Shown here: positions 33,015 to 45,306 of the stretch, piece after piece
Layout of the letters: each line of letters opens with the position of its first letter
Numbering within the stretch: position 1 is the stretch's first letter
NCBI GenBank assembly: GCA_011037195.1
Contig: JAAEAF010000273.1
Location: forward strand, 1 to 64,000
Direction: 5' to 3'
Origin: Triatoma infestans
Lineage: Eukaryota; Arthropoda; Insecta; Hemiptera; Reduviidae
Length of the DNA: 64,000 nt
The notes under the pieces: model-generated
What the model saw: the letters and a program-made list of their open reading frames with translations, nothing else
What the model was told of the DNA's origin: nothing
Databases searched by the model: none
Program-made: the position numbers and the translations under genes

Positions 33015-33939
33015 AAGGATAGAAGTTGAAAGAAAATCGTGTGAGCCAAAGCAGCCAGATCGTTGAAGGTAATGGACTGTTTTACGGCGATTTTCTCGGA
33101 CTACGGTGAAATTCGCGGTTCAACTACATCGTGCATTCATCGCTCTTTTCAGGGATTGTTCTCAAAGTCTAATAGTAACGTAAAAACTCCACATTCGTTT
33201 AGGGAGGTCAACATCTAATAAAGCTTGTTGTATCTAAGTTGAGTTTCAGTTAAGAGGCTGCCTTCACCATAAGAAGAAGACTGACGAAATTTTAAGTTAC
33301 AGTTAGGAGTAGAGGAGAAGAAAAGTGGATGTGACAGCAAGAGGACGAAAGTGTTGTTCTCCATTCAGATGTTGGTGTTACTGAATAGTCATTGATTTTT
33401 ACATTTTACGAGTAGCGATGTCTCCTATACGATCACACTTTCAAAAACAATTCTCCGCTCTCTTGACATAAAATATTATTTACATGAGCATGTTACAACC
33501 TGCCTGACTGCCCACCGCCATTTACTATCGCAGAATACATTATTAACCGACCACTCCATTATAGTCTTTAGCCTTGAATGATAAAAAACATTTTTGTTTG
33601 CACTAGTTTTTCCAGATTATGATGTGTTTGGGAAGGATGATATGGAGTGTAGTAAGGGATTCCATTATGATTTATGAGGTGTCGCATTGTGAATTTATCA
33701 CTTCTCTGTTGTTTATTTATACATATAATATATATTTTAATACAAAAAGCATATCTGACTGTAAAGAAGTGAAATAGATGACGGTGCAGTGGCCCGATGG
33801 ACGCTTCTTTTTTTTTAATGAAAAAAGTGAACATTTTAGTTTTGATAAGTTGGATTTATAACATGTAGAAATTTAACCGTTTTAAAAATACATAAACAGC
33901 AGTTTTTAGAAGGGGGTAAGACATTTTTCTTTTCGCTTT
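33015..33939. other. Unrecognised DNA
   Basis: Mixed-composition sequence with short frames. No domain or family recognised. Confidence 0.5.
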
Positions 33940-34100
33940 TTATTTAAGAGAAGGAATAAGGTTCGTGTCAAATTTTCCGAAGAAATAATATATGTTTTGA
34001 GGCCCCCCTGAGTTTAAAACAAATGTTTGTAGCGAATGTCTGTATATACTACGATTTTAAGTTTTCGCTCACAGGAGACCTCCTTGAAAACTCAGAAATT
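33940..34100 (+). repeat. DR head fragment
   Basis: Shows aataaggttcgtgtcaaatt, tatgttttgaggccccc, ctgagtttaaaac and tagcgaatgtctgtatat, then breaks off into unrelated DNA before the GT position. Confidence 0.5.
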
Positions 34101-35552
34101 AGATACGTCACAAGTAACAGCAGAAAGTGGAAGAAACATACAAACTGTTTTTAGTATCAGTGTATAATATTACTTTATCAGCTATTCCGTGTTGGATATT
34201 TGTATTGATAAGCAATAAATTGCTTTATGCTAGTCTAAAATTGCATATCACATCTTATTTCTATAATAGTTCAGCTTGTATAATCAATATCGGACGAAAT
34301 AACCAACCACAGTGTCGCATGTTTGACCTAACTATGGTTGTACTTAAATGTTTCTGCTTGGAGGAGAAGGGTTGTTCGAGTTGGCTGTTGTTTGAAGGCG
34401 GACAAAGCGGTAGGTGATGGCTGTAAACAGTGACACATAAATCTACACGCACTAACTAAAGTTAGTGTTTTCTCTGAAGGAGAGGGGGAAGGGAAAATGT
34501 GTTTCGAAGTGTGAGAGTGAATGTGATTGGTGGGTGAGACATTGAGAGAGAGAGAGGGCGCAAGTAGTTACGTCACGCGCTCAAGTAGATACTAGCCGGG
34601 TGTTTCCACCATACATCATTCTGAATATCCCAAAATTAGAGGAATGTAGTTCACTGATAGCAATGGAACTAGAAAGCGACATGTCTCATGAGAGTGTGCC
34701 TCCGGCTCTGTTTGTCTGTCGGTTTGTGATTTTGTGCGTATATGTGTGGGGATGGGGGGGCAGAGGCTAGTTAACCGCCTGCCAAAAGGCACAATCAATT
34801 CCACTAAGCAGACACTCCTAATACAACACAGCTATAAACTTGATGTGAACTATCTAAACAACAAGAACAACAGTAGAATCAACAGCAGTTGAAATGGAGC
34901 GAGCGAGAGAGAGAGAGAGAGAGAGCGATATTTGTGGGTAAAGTCACCAACCAAGTAATATCATAATTTATCCTCTCAAACGATATGATTGTAGATTGTA
35001 AGTTTTATGCGCTAAAATCATCTCGTCAAAATTGTATTCTACAATGCAATTCTTAGTTTTTATAGTAAGTAGCAAGACGATATGATTGTGCACAGTTCAT
35101 ATTAACAGCCCGCTATTTATTGTCGCGCGAATGCTATCAAAGAATGGAAGGTCCTGGATCATATATCGTTGCTTCAGTATAAACCATCATGCACTAAAAT
35201 ACCCATTAAAAATGTCTGAATAAGACTGAACGTTCGAAAACGAGTCTAAAGATGATTCTCTTAATAGCAGAGGCATTACACGAGAAGTTCTGCGCTAAAA
35301 AAAAAACACGTTTGATGTGCTCACTAACATTGAAGATATGGAAGATGAAGCTTAATGGTCCATAATAATTAGAAGGAAGGCCCAGAAATAGCAAAAAATT
35401 CCCATGTGCGATTTCAGTGCAGAATCTGGCGAAAATCAGAATCATGGAGCTGCAAAACAGCAACCAGGCCTAAAGTAGTTCAATCACAATCACAATCTGC
35501 AAAAACTTCGATTTTTATTGACGATATTGTAACGAATATAAATAATTAGGTA
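34100..35552. other. Unrecognised DNA with a GC-richer patch
   Basis: 34400-34950 is locally GC-richer, with GA runs at about 34543-34558 and 34904-34925 and a CRE-like site. No credible coding frame or repeat family recognised. Confidence 0.45.
34568..34575 (+). promoter_or_regulatory. CRE-like site TTACGTCA
   Basis: A near-consensus CREB/ATF half-palindrome followed by cgcgctc. An ATTGGT (reverse CCAAT) string lies about 45 bp upstream (34526-34531). No transcript is evident, so this is only a candidate. Confidence 0.25.
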
Positions 35553-35560
35553 GTTTAGAG

Positions 35561-35625
35561 CAGTGGTTCAAAGACTAGAGTACGCAATCACCTAGAGGTA
35601 TGCGCTGGACCGCTTGGGGTATTTG
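35561..35625 (+). mobile_element. hAT-type transposon terminus
   Basis: Begins cagtggttcaaagactagag, then tacgcaatcacctagaggta and tgcgctgg. This resembles the CAGTGGTTC...GTACGC...CTAGGGGTA terminus of many animal hAT elements. The expected 8-bp duplication would start from gtttagag (35553-35560), but no matching far end was found. One-ended remnant. Confidence 0.5.
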
Positions 35626-35639
35626 TATGCAAAGATGTA

Positions 35640-35960
35640 ATATCAATTATAAAAGAAATCGATGGAAACGTTTTTATGAAAATATGGAACTTAAAAAAAT
35701 CCAGACAGTAAAAAATCTCTGCTTCAAAAATGGAAGTCCCCCACAAAAAAAAAAAATCTTTATAGTAGTATATACAGGGAGAAGAACTGTACAATAAAAA
35801 TAAATTTAGCGTTTTATAAGTAAACCTAACATCCTAATAACCTAAGGAATTTTCCCAGAAAAATGTTTTGTCCTCTACATCTATAGTAGATATATCTATA
35901 ATTGGAGAAAATCGCATGGATCTATTTTCAAGAAAATTGTAACCTAAAAAAGCATATGGC
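35640..35960 (-). repeat. Degenerate DR fragments
   Basis: Segments such as aaagaaatcgatggaaacg (35654-35672) and gaattttcccagaaaaatg then tggagaaaatcgcatggatc match minus-strand DR tail blocks, with much divergence. Confidence 0.4.
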
Positions 35961-36019
35961 AGAACGTCCCATAAGGGACCAAGCTTGCCAGTAAACGATT
36001 TTTATCTGGTGGCCTTCGC

Positions 36020-36551
36020 TACCGAGTCGTTGTATTAATAACTGTACAATTACATGTCATTTTAATTGTACTTCTGCAGTTCCAACTAATTTTAATGCAA
36101 TTACAAGTAATTATAATTGATAATTGCAATTATTAACGCCGAAATGGCGCTAAAAAAAGTAATTAGATACAACTCGAAAGACTGAATTCTCTTGAAATTT
36201 TTGCCAATTGTTAATGATTAGTGGGAGATCGAATTTATTTAACCCAAGAGATTATTGAGTGGAAATGCGGCAGAGTTTACTTTTGTTCAATTATTCAATT
36301 TTTTTTTGTATTTGTGTTTGTAATTCTATTATTGCAGCCGCAAGTACATGTAATTGTAATTGAATTACCAATAATTAGAATTGTAATTACCATTACTTAG
36401 CGATAAGAAGCAATTGTAATTGAGAGCCTCAATTAAATTACAGTAATTGTAATTGGATATTACAATTACTTCAGTGTAATTGTTCTTTGGAATGCACATA
36501 CTATTGAAGGTGTAATTAAATACTCATATAATTAATCACTGCCCAACTCTG
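36020..36551 (-). mobile_element. Possible hAT-like MITE with AATTGTAATTG motifs
   Basis: The right end, aattaatcactgcccaactctg (36530-36551), is on the minus strand CAGAGTTGGGCAGTGATT, a form common at hAT-type MITE ends. The interior is a dense array of taattgtaattg-type palindromic strings. No matching left terminus was recognised, so the left boundary is only the start of the motif-rich stretch. Confidence 0.4.
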
Positions 36552-36679
36552 GAAGTGGGAGAGAGTGATTGAGGAGGACAAGGTCCTTCGAAGGCCGTAG
36601 AGCCAAACATGGAGAAGAAGAGTTATGCTGACTCTTATAGAAGTATATAATATAAACATACTACAAACTATTTCATGTT

Positions 36680-36790
36680 CTTGGAACCTCGAAACGTGTG
36701 TTTCTGGTGAAAAGCTAATATAGAAAATTTGACTCGATCTTAATACTATCTCTTACAATTAAGCAAGAGATAGTTGATTAAAAAAAAACT
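36680..36790 (-). repeat. DR head fragment
   Basis: Contains tcttggaacctcgaaacgtg, tgtttctggtgaaaagc and aaatttgactcgatcttaat, all minus-strand DR head blocks. Confidence 0.5.
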
Positions 36791-37019
36791 GAATTTGACA
36801 ATGTGGCGATTTTCCTTAAGTGGGGGAAAATTGTTGCGATTCTTCTTAATTAAAAGGACCAAATTTTACATAAAAACATGAACCTTTTTTTATTACATCT
36901 TTTATTCTTTTATTAAGATCTACATTTTTAAAATTTCTCGGAATAAATTATATTAAATTTTTAAAGCTGTTCTCTTATAAAATTTTAATTAATTTCTTCT
37001 CTTGAAGAAAACAAAATTA

Positions 37020-37310
37020 ATGCTGTATTTTATGAAATTTTAATTTATCTTTTAAATACAGGAATTTATTTTTAATAAATTAAATTTGTTTTTTCTTTCC
37101 AATTGTTTAAATGTTTATTAGTTATATAAAATAAAAAAAACTGGTGTGAAACACACACACGATTTTCTCTTACTGCAGTTTACAGATTTTGACCAATACC
37201 CAAATATTTTCGTCTTCCTCGGGTGTCTATGGCAACCTTTAACCTGTGACAGGAAGTTCTGGAGCAAAATTACAAGAGGTTTATGTCCAAACAGTTCAAA
37301 ACAATTTTTT
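37020..37310 (-). repeat. DR terminus
   Basis: ctggtgtgaaacacacacac then gattttctcttactgcag (37141-37178) is the DR terminus with its hairpin, followed by tttacagattttgaccaa and the less-conserved tail. The 5' part is AT-rich. Confidence 0.5.
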
Positions 37311-38149
37311 TTGTTTAATATATGTTGATAAGAAGATGAACATTAATTTTGAGTAAAATTTAAGTAACACAAATGATGAGTATGTAGTGGAATCAGATGT
37401 CTTGAAGAGGGTTATGATGCGATGAATGGTTGGGAGTTAGTTAGAGATTTTTAGAGAGTTGTTACTTGATATATGAACTACTAATTTACGAAAATAGACT
37501 ATATTTTAACAATAATTTAAACGTTTGAAAAGATATAACTACAATTAATTTAAAATGATTAAATGGTAACTAGAATGCACAACTATAATGATGATGAATA
37601 AATATATGTTTAAAACCTTAGATAGGGACGCGCTCGCTATGTATGAACTGATGTCGTATATGACTGGTCGAATCCTGATGAAACGCTGATAAAATACTGA
37701 AGAATACTCATCCCCTCCTCCTGTGGAGAGACGTTTATATTGGCATCACTCACACATTGATAAGTGTGTAATTACGGGTCACACTAAAACATCTCTTGCC
37801 GTGTTTTGACCCTAGTCTTGAATAGGTCAGTGGCAACTGATGATGGCGGTTATCAAAGGACTGTAGCCAGGTGGTCTTTTGAGTGTTTGTTGACCCTTGT
37901 AAATCGGCCAGGTGGCTTCTGTACACTGACCGTATAATGACCCTTTTGAAAGGGTTTTTGTTGAAAGGGTTTTAGCGGTGTGTCTTTGGCGGTCCCTTTG
38001 ACCGCGCACTGACCGCGGCTCTTGACCTGAATAATAGCGACTGGCTGGCACCACTAGTTATAATTTTTATAATTTAAAAATTATATCTTTTCCTTCTTGT
38101 TATCAGTCATTCTTGTTAACACATTACAAGTATATTCAATTTAAAGCAG
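37311..38149. other. Unrecognised DNA
   Basis: AT-rich to 37620, then GC-richer to 38050 with short near-tandem strings (cctggccga-like and tgacc-rich). No family or domain recognised. Confidence 0.45.
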
Positions 38150-38770
38150 GAATAATTGTCAACTGTCGTTTTTTATCTATGCATCTAGCATTCATAGTTT
38201 AAAGAAAAATCGTTAAAACGTTATATTCCCCCTCAAAAAATTCACAAAAACTATTCTGTAACCCTCGCTTATTCTTCCGATTAACCAATTTTCTACAAAT
38301 TTGGGATTCTACTGTATATTATATTATCTAGATGGTAGAAACATAGATTGTACTGAAGTGCTACTTTATAGGAAAGCATAAGTGCTACTGCCCTTTCCTC
38401 CAAAAAAAATCTTAATTTTCCCTGAAAAATGTTTAAGTAAAACTGTTAGATGTTTATTTATGAAGGTAGTTACGAAATTTAAAGAAAATCGTTTGCGCTA
38501 TTTCCAGAAAATCACGAAAAACGGAAAAAAATTCAATAAAATCGCACTTCCATTTGAAGAAGATTACCCGAAACTTTCTTTGAGGTGCGGTAGATCTAAA
38601 CAGAAATACTAAGTTCCTGCTTCCTACGATTTTATTTTGCGATATTTTTTGCTCATACACAGACACAAACACATACATACATCTCAAAAAACTAATTCCG
38701 GTGAAAACTCCATTCCAAACATTGGATACGATCGCAGTACTTCCTCTTATTAGAAGTAAGCGAAGCAAAA
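38150..38770 (-). repeat. DR dispersed repeat, long minus-strand copy
   Basis: From the tail at 38180 (agtttaaagaaaaatcgtta) through cttccgattaaccaattttc, ggaaagcataagtgc, aagttacgaaatttaaagaa, aatcgcacttcc and acacagacacaaacacatac (the GT site, here a degenerate CA tract), to ttccggtgaaaactccattc and gatcgcagtacttcctctta. Nearly all consensus blocks are present in order. Confidence 0.6.
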
Positions 38771-39639
38771 CAGAGTTATTGCGGTAGTATGTACTTTGTA
38801 ACTTAAGTACTTATACTTTATTTCATATCGTAATAATTAGCATAAAGATTATGTTGATGAACTGTGACGTTTGTTGTGAGAATGTGTGGGTATTGGATTA
38901 GCATAGCTCAAAGAGTCGAGCGGGTGTAGATTAGGCGGAACTCTATGAGATAAAGCTTTTCACCTCCCTGACATTGCAAATAGAAAGGTATGTATATATA
39001 GCATGTACAAGCACAAAGCTCCAGCAAGCTTTTATGCTTCCATCATTTTACATTCTATAGTTATTAATATTCCCGTCAGTGGCGTGGCCATCAACCTAAC
39101 CTCTATATCTCAAACTCTCTGCCGCTCCTCTGGCCCTATTTTACTCCGTTTCCTCGCTCAAGTCTGCCGTCTATCTTCCATTTACCCAGCTTCGTTCTTA
39201 AAGGGGATCAACGGGAACGAGAGGAGCACTTTAGTAGGGTGTAGGAGAGAGAGAAGACCACATGTTTCATTATCATACACTTCATTTACTTGCAAATTTC
39301 CTGTTTGACACATAATCTAGTTGGCAGTGGGCTGATGACGTCAGGTAAAGAGACGTAGTGGAGTTAGGGAAGGAGAAGGATAAAGTGAAGTGGATGAGTT
39401 GTGTATGTGTGCGGCGATAGGGGCAGGCTACACAGGAGAAGATCTAAAGGGGCAGACTACAGACAGAGCAGATTGATGTAGCAGATCTCTGTGAATTAGA
39501 ACTTAGAATCAACTGATACAGCTGGTTTGATTGATTAGCCGTTTAATAAAAAAGAATTCTTTATTATTCCCTAAAATAGATAGCAACGCTTTTCTTTTCT
39601 TTTTTTTTCTTTTTTTGTACTTTCTCTAGGAAGTAAGAG
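38771..39639. other. Unrecognised DNA
   Basis: A 101-codon frame at 39003-39308 lacks a recognisable domain. The region 39080-39460 is GC-richer and includes a palindromic CRE site. Purine-rich stretches lie at 39355-39400. Confidence 0.45.
39336..39343 (+). promoter_or_regulatory. Palindromic CRE site TGACGTCA
   Basis: Perfect 8-bp CREB/ATF consensus, in the locally GC-richer patch. One such site is expected by chance in a window this size, so weight it lightly. Confidence 0.25.
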
Positions 39640-40625
39640 GAAGTGTTGCGATCCTGTCGAAATTTCGAAATTGAGTTTTCACCGGAAATATCCGTTTTGA
39701 GGTCCTCTGAGTTCGAAGTAATAATTGTTTGTAGCGAGGGACTCTTACTGCAAAGATCACCATTTAAATTGACAGCTTTTCTTTCAATTGGAACTCTTTG
39801 ATAAAGGTGCAGTTGACCTTAACTATACAGCTTCATTACATATGTTGGTCTTAGGACCAGGCAGCTGAAAGTGGCTCCATAGCACACATAGCTTGACAGC
39901 GTTATCTATCCAAAATATAGTACTTTATAATTTAAAGTTTTCAAGTCTTAGCTCCTTCCCCCCCCCCAAATTCAAGTAAATAAAATTTTTCCGATAAATT
40001 TTCAAATAACAGTAATAGATCTCTACGTATTCACCTGACATTCCAATGTTGAGGAAACTGTTGGAGCGTTTTCGAGAAATTTCCATAAAATTCAGAAAAT
40101 ATTCAGGAAAGTTGCTGTAATTCTGTTTCACCGATTTTCTTCCAACATGGCGTTCTAGTAATGGTTTTAATGTACCCTAATATATTATGTTGATAGAGCC
40201 GTACATTGAGCCTACATGCTTAGGGGCAACCGGACGTTGCAGCTCTTTCAATACCATTTAATTCTCAATTTAATTTACCTAGGCAAATTTTACAAAATAC
40301 AAGTGATAGGTATTTTTTATGAATATGATAGCAGACAAAGTCTAATGAAACCCGTACTTTTTTTTTAGAGAGAGAAAATTAGGAAAAACTGTCGGGGGAG
40401 GGGGAATCTTTCAGTAAAATCCCATTTTTTCGATTGGTGGATTTTGACCGAAATGTTTGCGTCAGATACGGACGTGCTATATGTGAACGAAATATTGAGT
40501 TTGAATTTCCTGTGATTTTTCGAATTTATGGTATTTTCTTCACCGCAACTTTCGTACTCAGGGGACTTCAAAACATATATTTCTGGTGAAAACTCCATTT
40601 TGAATATTTGACACGATTAATATAT
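39640..40625. repeat. DR copies in opposite orientation
   Basis: A plus-strand head (39645-39760: tgttgcgatcctgtcgaaat, ttcaccggaaatatccg, ttgaggtcctctgag) is followed by minus-strand tail blocks (39960-40140) and a minus-strand head (40390-40615: cttcaaaacatatatttctg, gtgaaaactcc). The segment 40140-40345 between them is also degenerate DR-like. Confidence 0.5.
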
Positions 40626-40984
40626 CTTTAAACAACAAAAACTTATTTTATAAGATAATTTGATATTACAAATAAATTGATAATAAATAAATAAGCCCGG
40701 ATAAAATTGGATTTGCCTTTCATATTTAATGAAGATGTAAAATTAAGATAATTGGATACGACAGCCCTAACCCTTTTTTTGCTATTGTACTAGTATACTA
40801 AGAGAGAGAAAACACATAGCCACGAAATTAAGAGAAAAGTAAAGGTTTTATTCAACCCACTTTCTCACTTTTCTTTCTCTTCTTCTTGACAGGAAAGCTT
40901 ACCTCCCACACGGAGTTTTTCAATTTGATTTTCTCGCCCACCGACTTTCCCCAAAGAAGAAAGAAAAACCTCCAATACTCTCTC

Positions 40985-41015
<31 letters not shown>

Positions 41016-41270
41016 TAGTTATTGGGACAACTTGTCAGGGTTTTTCCATAGCTATCCTCATTTATTTCATCTGAGAATTTTGTCAGCCCAAATATATTTG
41101 TATGTTCGTCTAGATTATAAAATTTATATTAAGCTAATTAAAGTATATATCGTATGGAATAAAATAAAAAAGGAAAAAAATCTTCATATATTGAAAATAC
41201 TAAGGTCATTCAATAATAAAAAAACAAAGAAAACTGTCAAATCAAAGATTATCTATATAAGAATAACACG
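40626..41270. other. AT-rich DNA with a GT microsatellite
   Basis: (GT)n at about 40989-41016 follows ctctcactc and is not in DR context. The rest is AT-rich with no recognised feature. Confidence 0.5.
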
Positions 41271-41283
41271 ATACTTCCTTTTC

Positions 41284-43365
41284 TTTTTTTTGTTGTATTT
41301 TATTAAGAAATTCACAACTATATAGACAGTATAATATGATGGTAGTCAAATTAAAGGGCGTGAAAGTCTTGTTAGGCGATGCCTCCCAATGGAGGTCCTC
41401 ATTAATTATTACTTAAAAATGCTAACAAGAAGTTAGATGGTCGCGCGGCCAGTGTCGTCTGTCTCCTGGAAGGGATGTGTGGGATAGAAAGAGAAGAGAG
41501 TTTTTGGACTAAAGGGTTAGAATGGTTGGATGTGAGGTCATGGAATTTTTTGTAGCGTGCTTTTATTAACTGATGGACAAAAGGGATTTTGAGGTCAATG
41601 TGAAGGGTTAGGTTGGAAACATAGAATGGGGCATTGGTAATTCTTCTGAGGGTTTTGGATTGAAAAGCTTGAATGCGATAGGAGTTGGAATGCTTGGTCG
41701 CACCCCAGACCCGCATCCGTAAGTCCAGAAGGGTTTTATAATAGTGTTGTAGATAAGACTTTTGTTTTCAAGGGAAAGTTTAGAGCGTCGGTCAAGTAGT
41801 CTCGAGAGAAGTTTGTAACGTCTGTTTAGTTCAAGTCCTTTTAATCGTGTATGCGGATTCCAAGTGACTCTTTTGTCTAGATAAAGTCCTAAATATCGGA
41901 CTTTGTCGACTGTTGGTATTATGGTCCCATGAAGGAGGATGGGCGGAAGATTAGCTCGACGGAGAGTGAAGGATATGCATTTGCTTTTAGTGGGATTGAC
42001 CTTTATTATCTGCCTGATAAGCCAGTCTTGTAGATAGATGATATGGGATTGTAGTGCACGGGATGCGGAAACAGGATCGGGATTTGGAGCAATAACACAT
42101 GTTTCATCAGCGTAGGAATGGAGGATTGTTTCTGGGTGGGAAGGGATATCTGCAGTATAGAAAATATATAGGAGAAGAGCAAGGACACTGCCTTGGGGAA
42201 CACCAGCATGGATTGGAAAGATAGAAGATCTGGATGAGCCAGAACGAACCCAGAAGGAACGATCAGACAGGTATGATATTAAAATCATATAGTAGGTAGA
42301 GGGAAGGATTCCCTTGAGCATCCACAACAAACTTGCATGCCTAACCCGGTCAAACGCTTGAGCGATGTCCAGAAAGACACCAGGGCAATACTGTTTCTGC
42401 TCAAGGGCGGATGAGGTGGTGTCAATAAGGCCGTGGAACTGGTGAATTGTTGAATGGGAGCCACGGAAACCAAACTGATGATTTGGAAGGAAATCTTCTA
42501 ACAGAGGATGAATTCGTTTGAAGAGGAGCCGTTTAAGTATCTTACCCATGATAGGTAGTAAACTGATTGATAGGATGACGGAAGATGAGTAGGCTTTTTG
42601 GGTTTAGGTATAAGGATAATGGTGGCAAATTTCCATAAGGAAGGGAAATGGTAGTCCTAAGGACTGCATTGTAGAGGTAGGTTAGAAATATTGGTGCTTT
42701 TTTAGAAAAGTGACGGAGAATTAAAGTTGAAATGAGATCGAATCCGGGGAATTTTTTGAGGGAAAGTTTGGAAATAGAATACTTAACTTCAGACGGACAG
42801 AAGGCTTTAGGAGGAGGAGATAGCTGGAGGGGAATGTCAAGATTCTCAATTACCTGGGCGGTGTGAGGATTCTGAGTATCAGAGTGGAGTACAAACATTG
42901 AGGAAAGATGTTGAGCAAGGAAGTTTGCTTTTTCCTCTTCAGTTCTGGCCCAAGAGCCATCGTCGCGAAGAAGAGGGTGTGAGAGGGTTCTGTAGGAGAG
43001 TATTTTCTTTGTCGCAGCCCAGAGAAAGAAGTCTTGGGTGGAAAGAGATTCGGTGTATTTTTGTTGTCTTTCGTTGCGTAAGTTTGTTAGTTCAGTTTTA
43101 AGTAGTCTAGAGAATCTGTGGTATTCGTGTTTGTGCGAAAGGTATCGGGTTCGTTGCCAAATGGCTCTGGCACGTCTCTTTTTAGTAATGAGTATTCAGA
43201 TATTACTTGAGATACAGTAATTGTCTGTGTAGTGTGAGGTTGGCTTTGGCGGTCCAGTAGCATTCCAGATTGACTGTTCTATTGTAGGATATGAAGAAAT
43301 CTAGTAGATCGGGCAGGCGGGTAGGGATGTGGGCCAGTAGGTAGGACCAGGAGGGGCTATTGTGA
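41284..43365 (-). mobile_element. 5'-truncated Jockey-type retrotransposon (second copy)
   Basis: It is closely parallel to ORF2 of the full-length element at 20.8-25.3 kb but clearly diverged from it. It keeps a 3' UTR, a polyadenylation signal (tttatt at 41299-41304 read in reverse) and a short A tail at 41284-41291. The 5' end lies inside the endonuclease domain at about 43365, where an (ATT)n microsatellite and an R1-type fragment begin. I found no target duplication; the neighbouring R1 piece or a later rearrangement may have removed the 5' flank. Confidence 0.8.
41409..43365 (-). pseudogene. Second Jockey ORF2 remnant
   Basis: On the minus strand it opens with the endonuclease end (SYLLAHIPTRLPDLLDFF), then apparently skips to the linker. 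It continues with KYSISKLSLKKFPGFD, a frameshift near 42545, NHQFGFRGSHST, FLDIAQAFDRV (motif A), GVPQGSVLALLLYIFY (motif B, where LGPVLY is changed to LALLLY) and motif C reading YADE instead of YADD (about 42103-42092). It then has VRYLGLYLDKRVTWN and the C-terminal KARYKKFHDL segment. The lost second aspartate of YADD should abolish polymerase activity. The 313-codon stretch 42549-41608 is otherwise open. Confidence 0.82.
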
Positions 43366-43387
43366 TATAATTATTATTATTATTATT
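43365..43387. repeat. (ATT)n tract at the R1/Jockey boundary
   Basis: Seven ATT units. Read on the minus strand it is an (AAT)n run directly after the R1-type 3' end, so it may be that element's tail. Confidence 0.75.
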
Positions 43388-45297
43388 CGCACACTCCTAG
43401 CCACCGTACCTAGCGCATAGCGCCAAAACCGGTGCCTATGGTCACTTGGCCTTGCCTATTTTATAAGCAAGTTACCGTCCCTGCCACGGGGAGGCGGACC
43501 TCTACTTATCCGTCTAGTCCTTCTTATTGTCGCTACTTCTTGAGCAAACTCCATAAAGTCTTCGAAATTCATAGCATTTTTTATCAGTTCTTTACATTCT
43601 CCCGGCCAGTACTCCCTCCCTACTTATCAGCTTGAATGGATTCTAGCCTCGTCGAGGAGAGGACACCGGAAGAGAACGTGATGCACTGTGCCCCGTTGAC
43701 CGCATTCACAATCTGGGGAATCTTTCAATCCCAAGTCGAAGAGCTTAGAATTGAACTCCCCGTGACCCGTGAAATATTGTGTAACGGTCTGGGATAGCTG
43801 CGGCCAGCGCATCGACAGTCTGTGATGCAGATTCGGAAAGAACTCATAAGTGGTTCTTCCTGACACTGCCTCATCCCATCGTCTTTGCCACTTCCCTATC
43901 TCATACTCTAGGATCGTTTTCTTTACGAGAGCAGGAGGCATCTGACTAAACAACTCCCGACCATCAAGGACGATCGTTCCCCTTTTTTGGTGCTTGTATC
44001 TTAGGGCCCTCATCTCTGCTTGGAGATCGAGCGGCAACACTCCAGCGACCACCGGTAACCTACCACCGGTCGCATAGGCCCTAGTCACCGAGCATAAAAT
44101 AGCTCTTTGCATTCTTAATAGAATGCCGCTGTACGACTGCATGTCCAGCTTGTCGGCCCAACAGGCAGCTGCGTACGTTGCGACATTCTCTATCACGCCC
44201 TTATAGATAGTCAGAGCCCACACCAGTCTTCAGCCCCCACTCTCCACGGGCTACTCTTTTGATCCCCTGGTATAAGTTGAGACATCTTGAGGCAACTCGC
44301 TGAATATGGGGCTTAAAAGAAAGTTTCCAATCCAAGAGCACGCCCAGTTACTCAAACTGGGTTACGTTCGTCCACCCGAATCCAAGGCGGGCGACTGGGA
44401 TGAAGCTTGCCTTTCATGAGCATCACTTTTGACTTCTCAAACGAAATCCGCAGCTTTTCCCCTTGACACCATCTTTTTATTTGGGACACAGCTGTGCTAG
44501 CACGCTCCTCTATCTCCCTACGAGAATCTCCATGGACAACTATTGCTAGGTCGTCAGCGTATGCAACCGAATCACAATAATCCAATTTATCAGTTTGTTC
44601 TAACAGCTCATCACTAGGTTCCACAGGTACGGGCCCACTACCGAACCCTGCGGACAACCTTTGGTTATTGGTCGTGAGACCTCGCCGGCTTGAGTCACTA
44701 ACATCGCCTCCTTCTGGGTAAGGTAACTTTGTATAAGTTTTAGAAGACATGGTGGACAATCTAGTCTTCCAAGTGACTCCAAAACCGTCGGCTACCAGAC
44801 ATTATCAAAGGCCCCAACTATGTCCAGGAATACTGTGAGAACGTACTTGTGCCCATTGCCACGGACCAATTCGAGGATTTTCATGATAGCATTTGTCGTC
44901 AATCTTCCCGATACAAACCCATACTGGTTGGGACTGAAACTGATAAAGCTTTTTAATCTCATTATAATCAGTTTCTCCAGCAGTTTCCCGAAAACGGGCA
45001 GGAGTTGTATCAATCGATACGACTTTGCATTATCAACGGGCTTGTTTGATCCTTTATATAAAACTTTTACAAGCCCTGTTTTCCATTGACTGGGAAAATA
45101 TCCCAATCTCAGGCATCCATTGAAAAGGTCAAGCAGATATTGGCTTAATACGTCCTCGTTCTTCCGAACAATTTCCCCATTTATCATATCTATGCCAGGA
45201 GCCTTTTAGTTTTTAATCTCACCAATAACATACTTAACATCATATATATCAAATTCTGTGATGGAGTCCGTGAGAGCTGGTACTCGTGTAAGGTGTA
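43388..45297 (-). mobile_element. R1-clade non-LTR fragment, 5'-truncated and frameshifted
   Basis: On the minus strand it starts at the RT N-terminus: EFDIYDVKYVIGEIKN, an in-frame stop, KAPGIDMINGEIV. It continues with LLPVFGKLLEKL, NQYGFVSGRLTTNAIMKIL and VFLDIVGAFDNVW (motif A). Near 44790 the frame shifts; then come SYLTQKEAMLV and GCPQGSVVGPYLWNLVM (motif B), an intact YADDLAIV box (about 44556-44533) and KRWCQGEKLRISFEKSK. A third part (44223-43627) has the R1-type C-terminus: AGVLPLDLQAEMRAL, KWQRRWDEAVSGRTTYEFF, and the zinc motif CECGQRGTVHHVLFRC. These C-terminal signatures are typical of the R1/TRAS clade. The endonuclease and ORF1 are absent. R1 itself targets 28S rDNA; no rDNA is seen here. 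Confidence 0.85.
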
Positions 45298-45306
45298 AGG
45301 GAGTTA

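Noticed and set aside
36020..36551. Satellite array of taattgtaattg
   Set aside because: The motif is frequent but not periodic; better read as AT-rich MITE interior.
39003..39308. 101-codon plus-strand frame
   Set aside because: No recognisable domain, splice pattern or composition bias beyond a local GC rise.
43388..45297. Insertion in ribosomal DNA, as expected for R1
   Set aside because: No rRNA sequence flanks the fragment; it is truncated and lies between AAT tracts.
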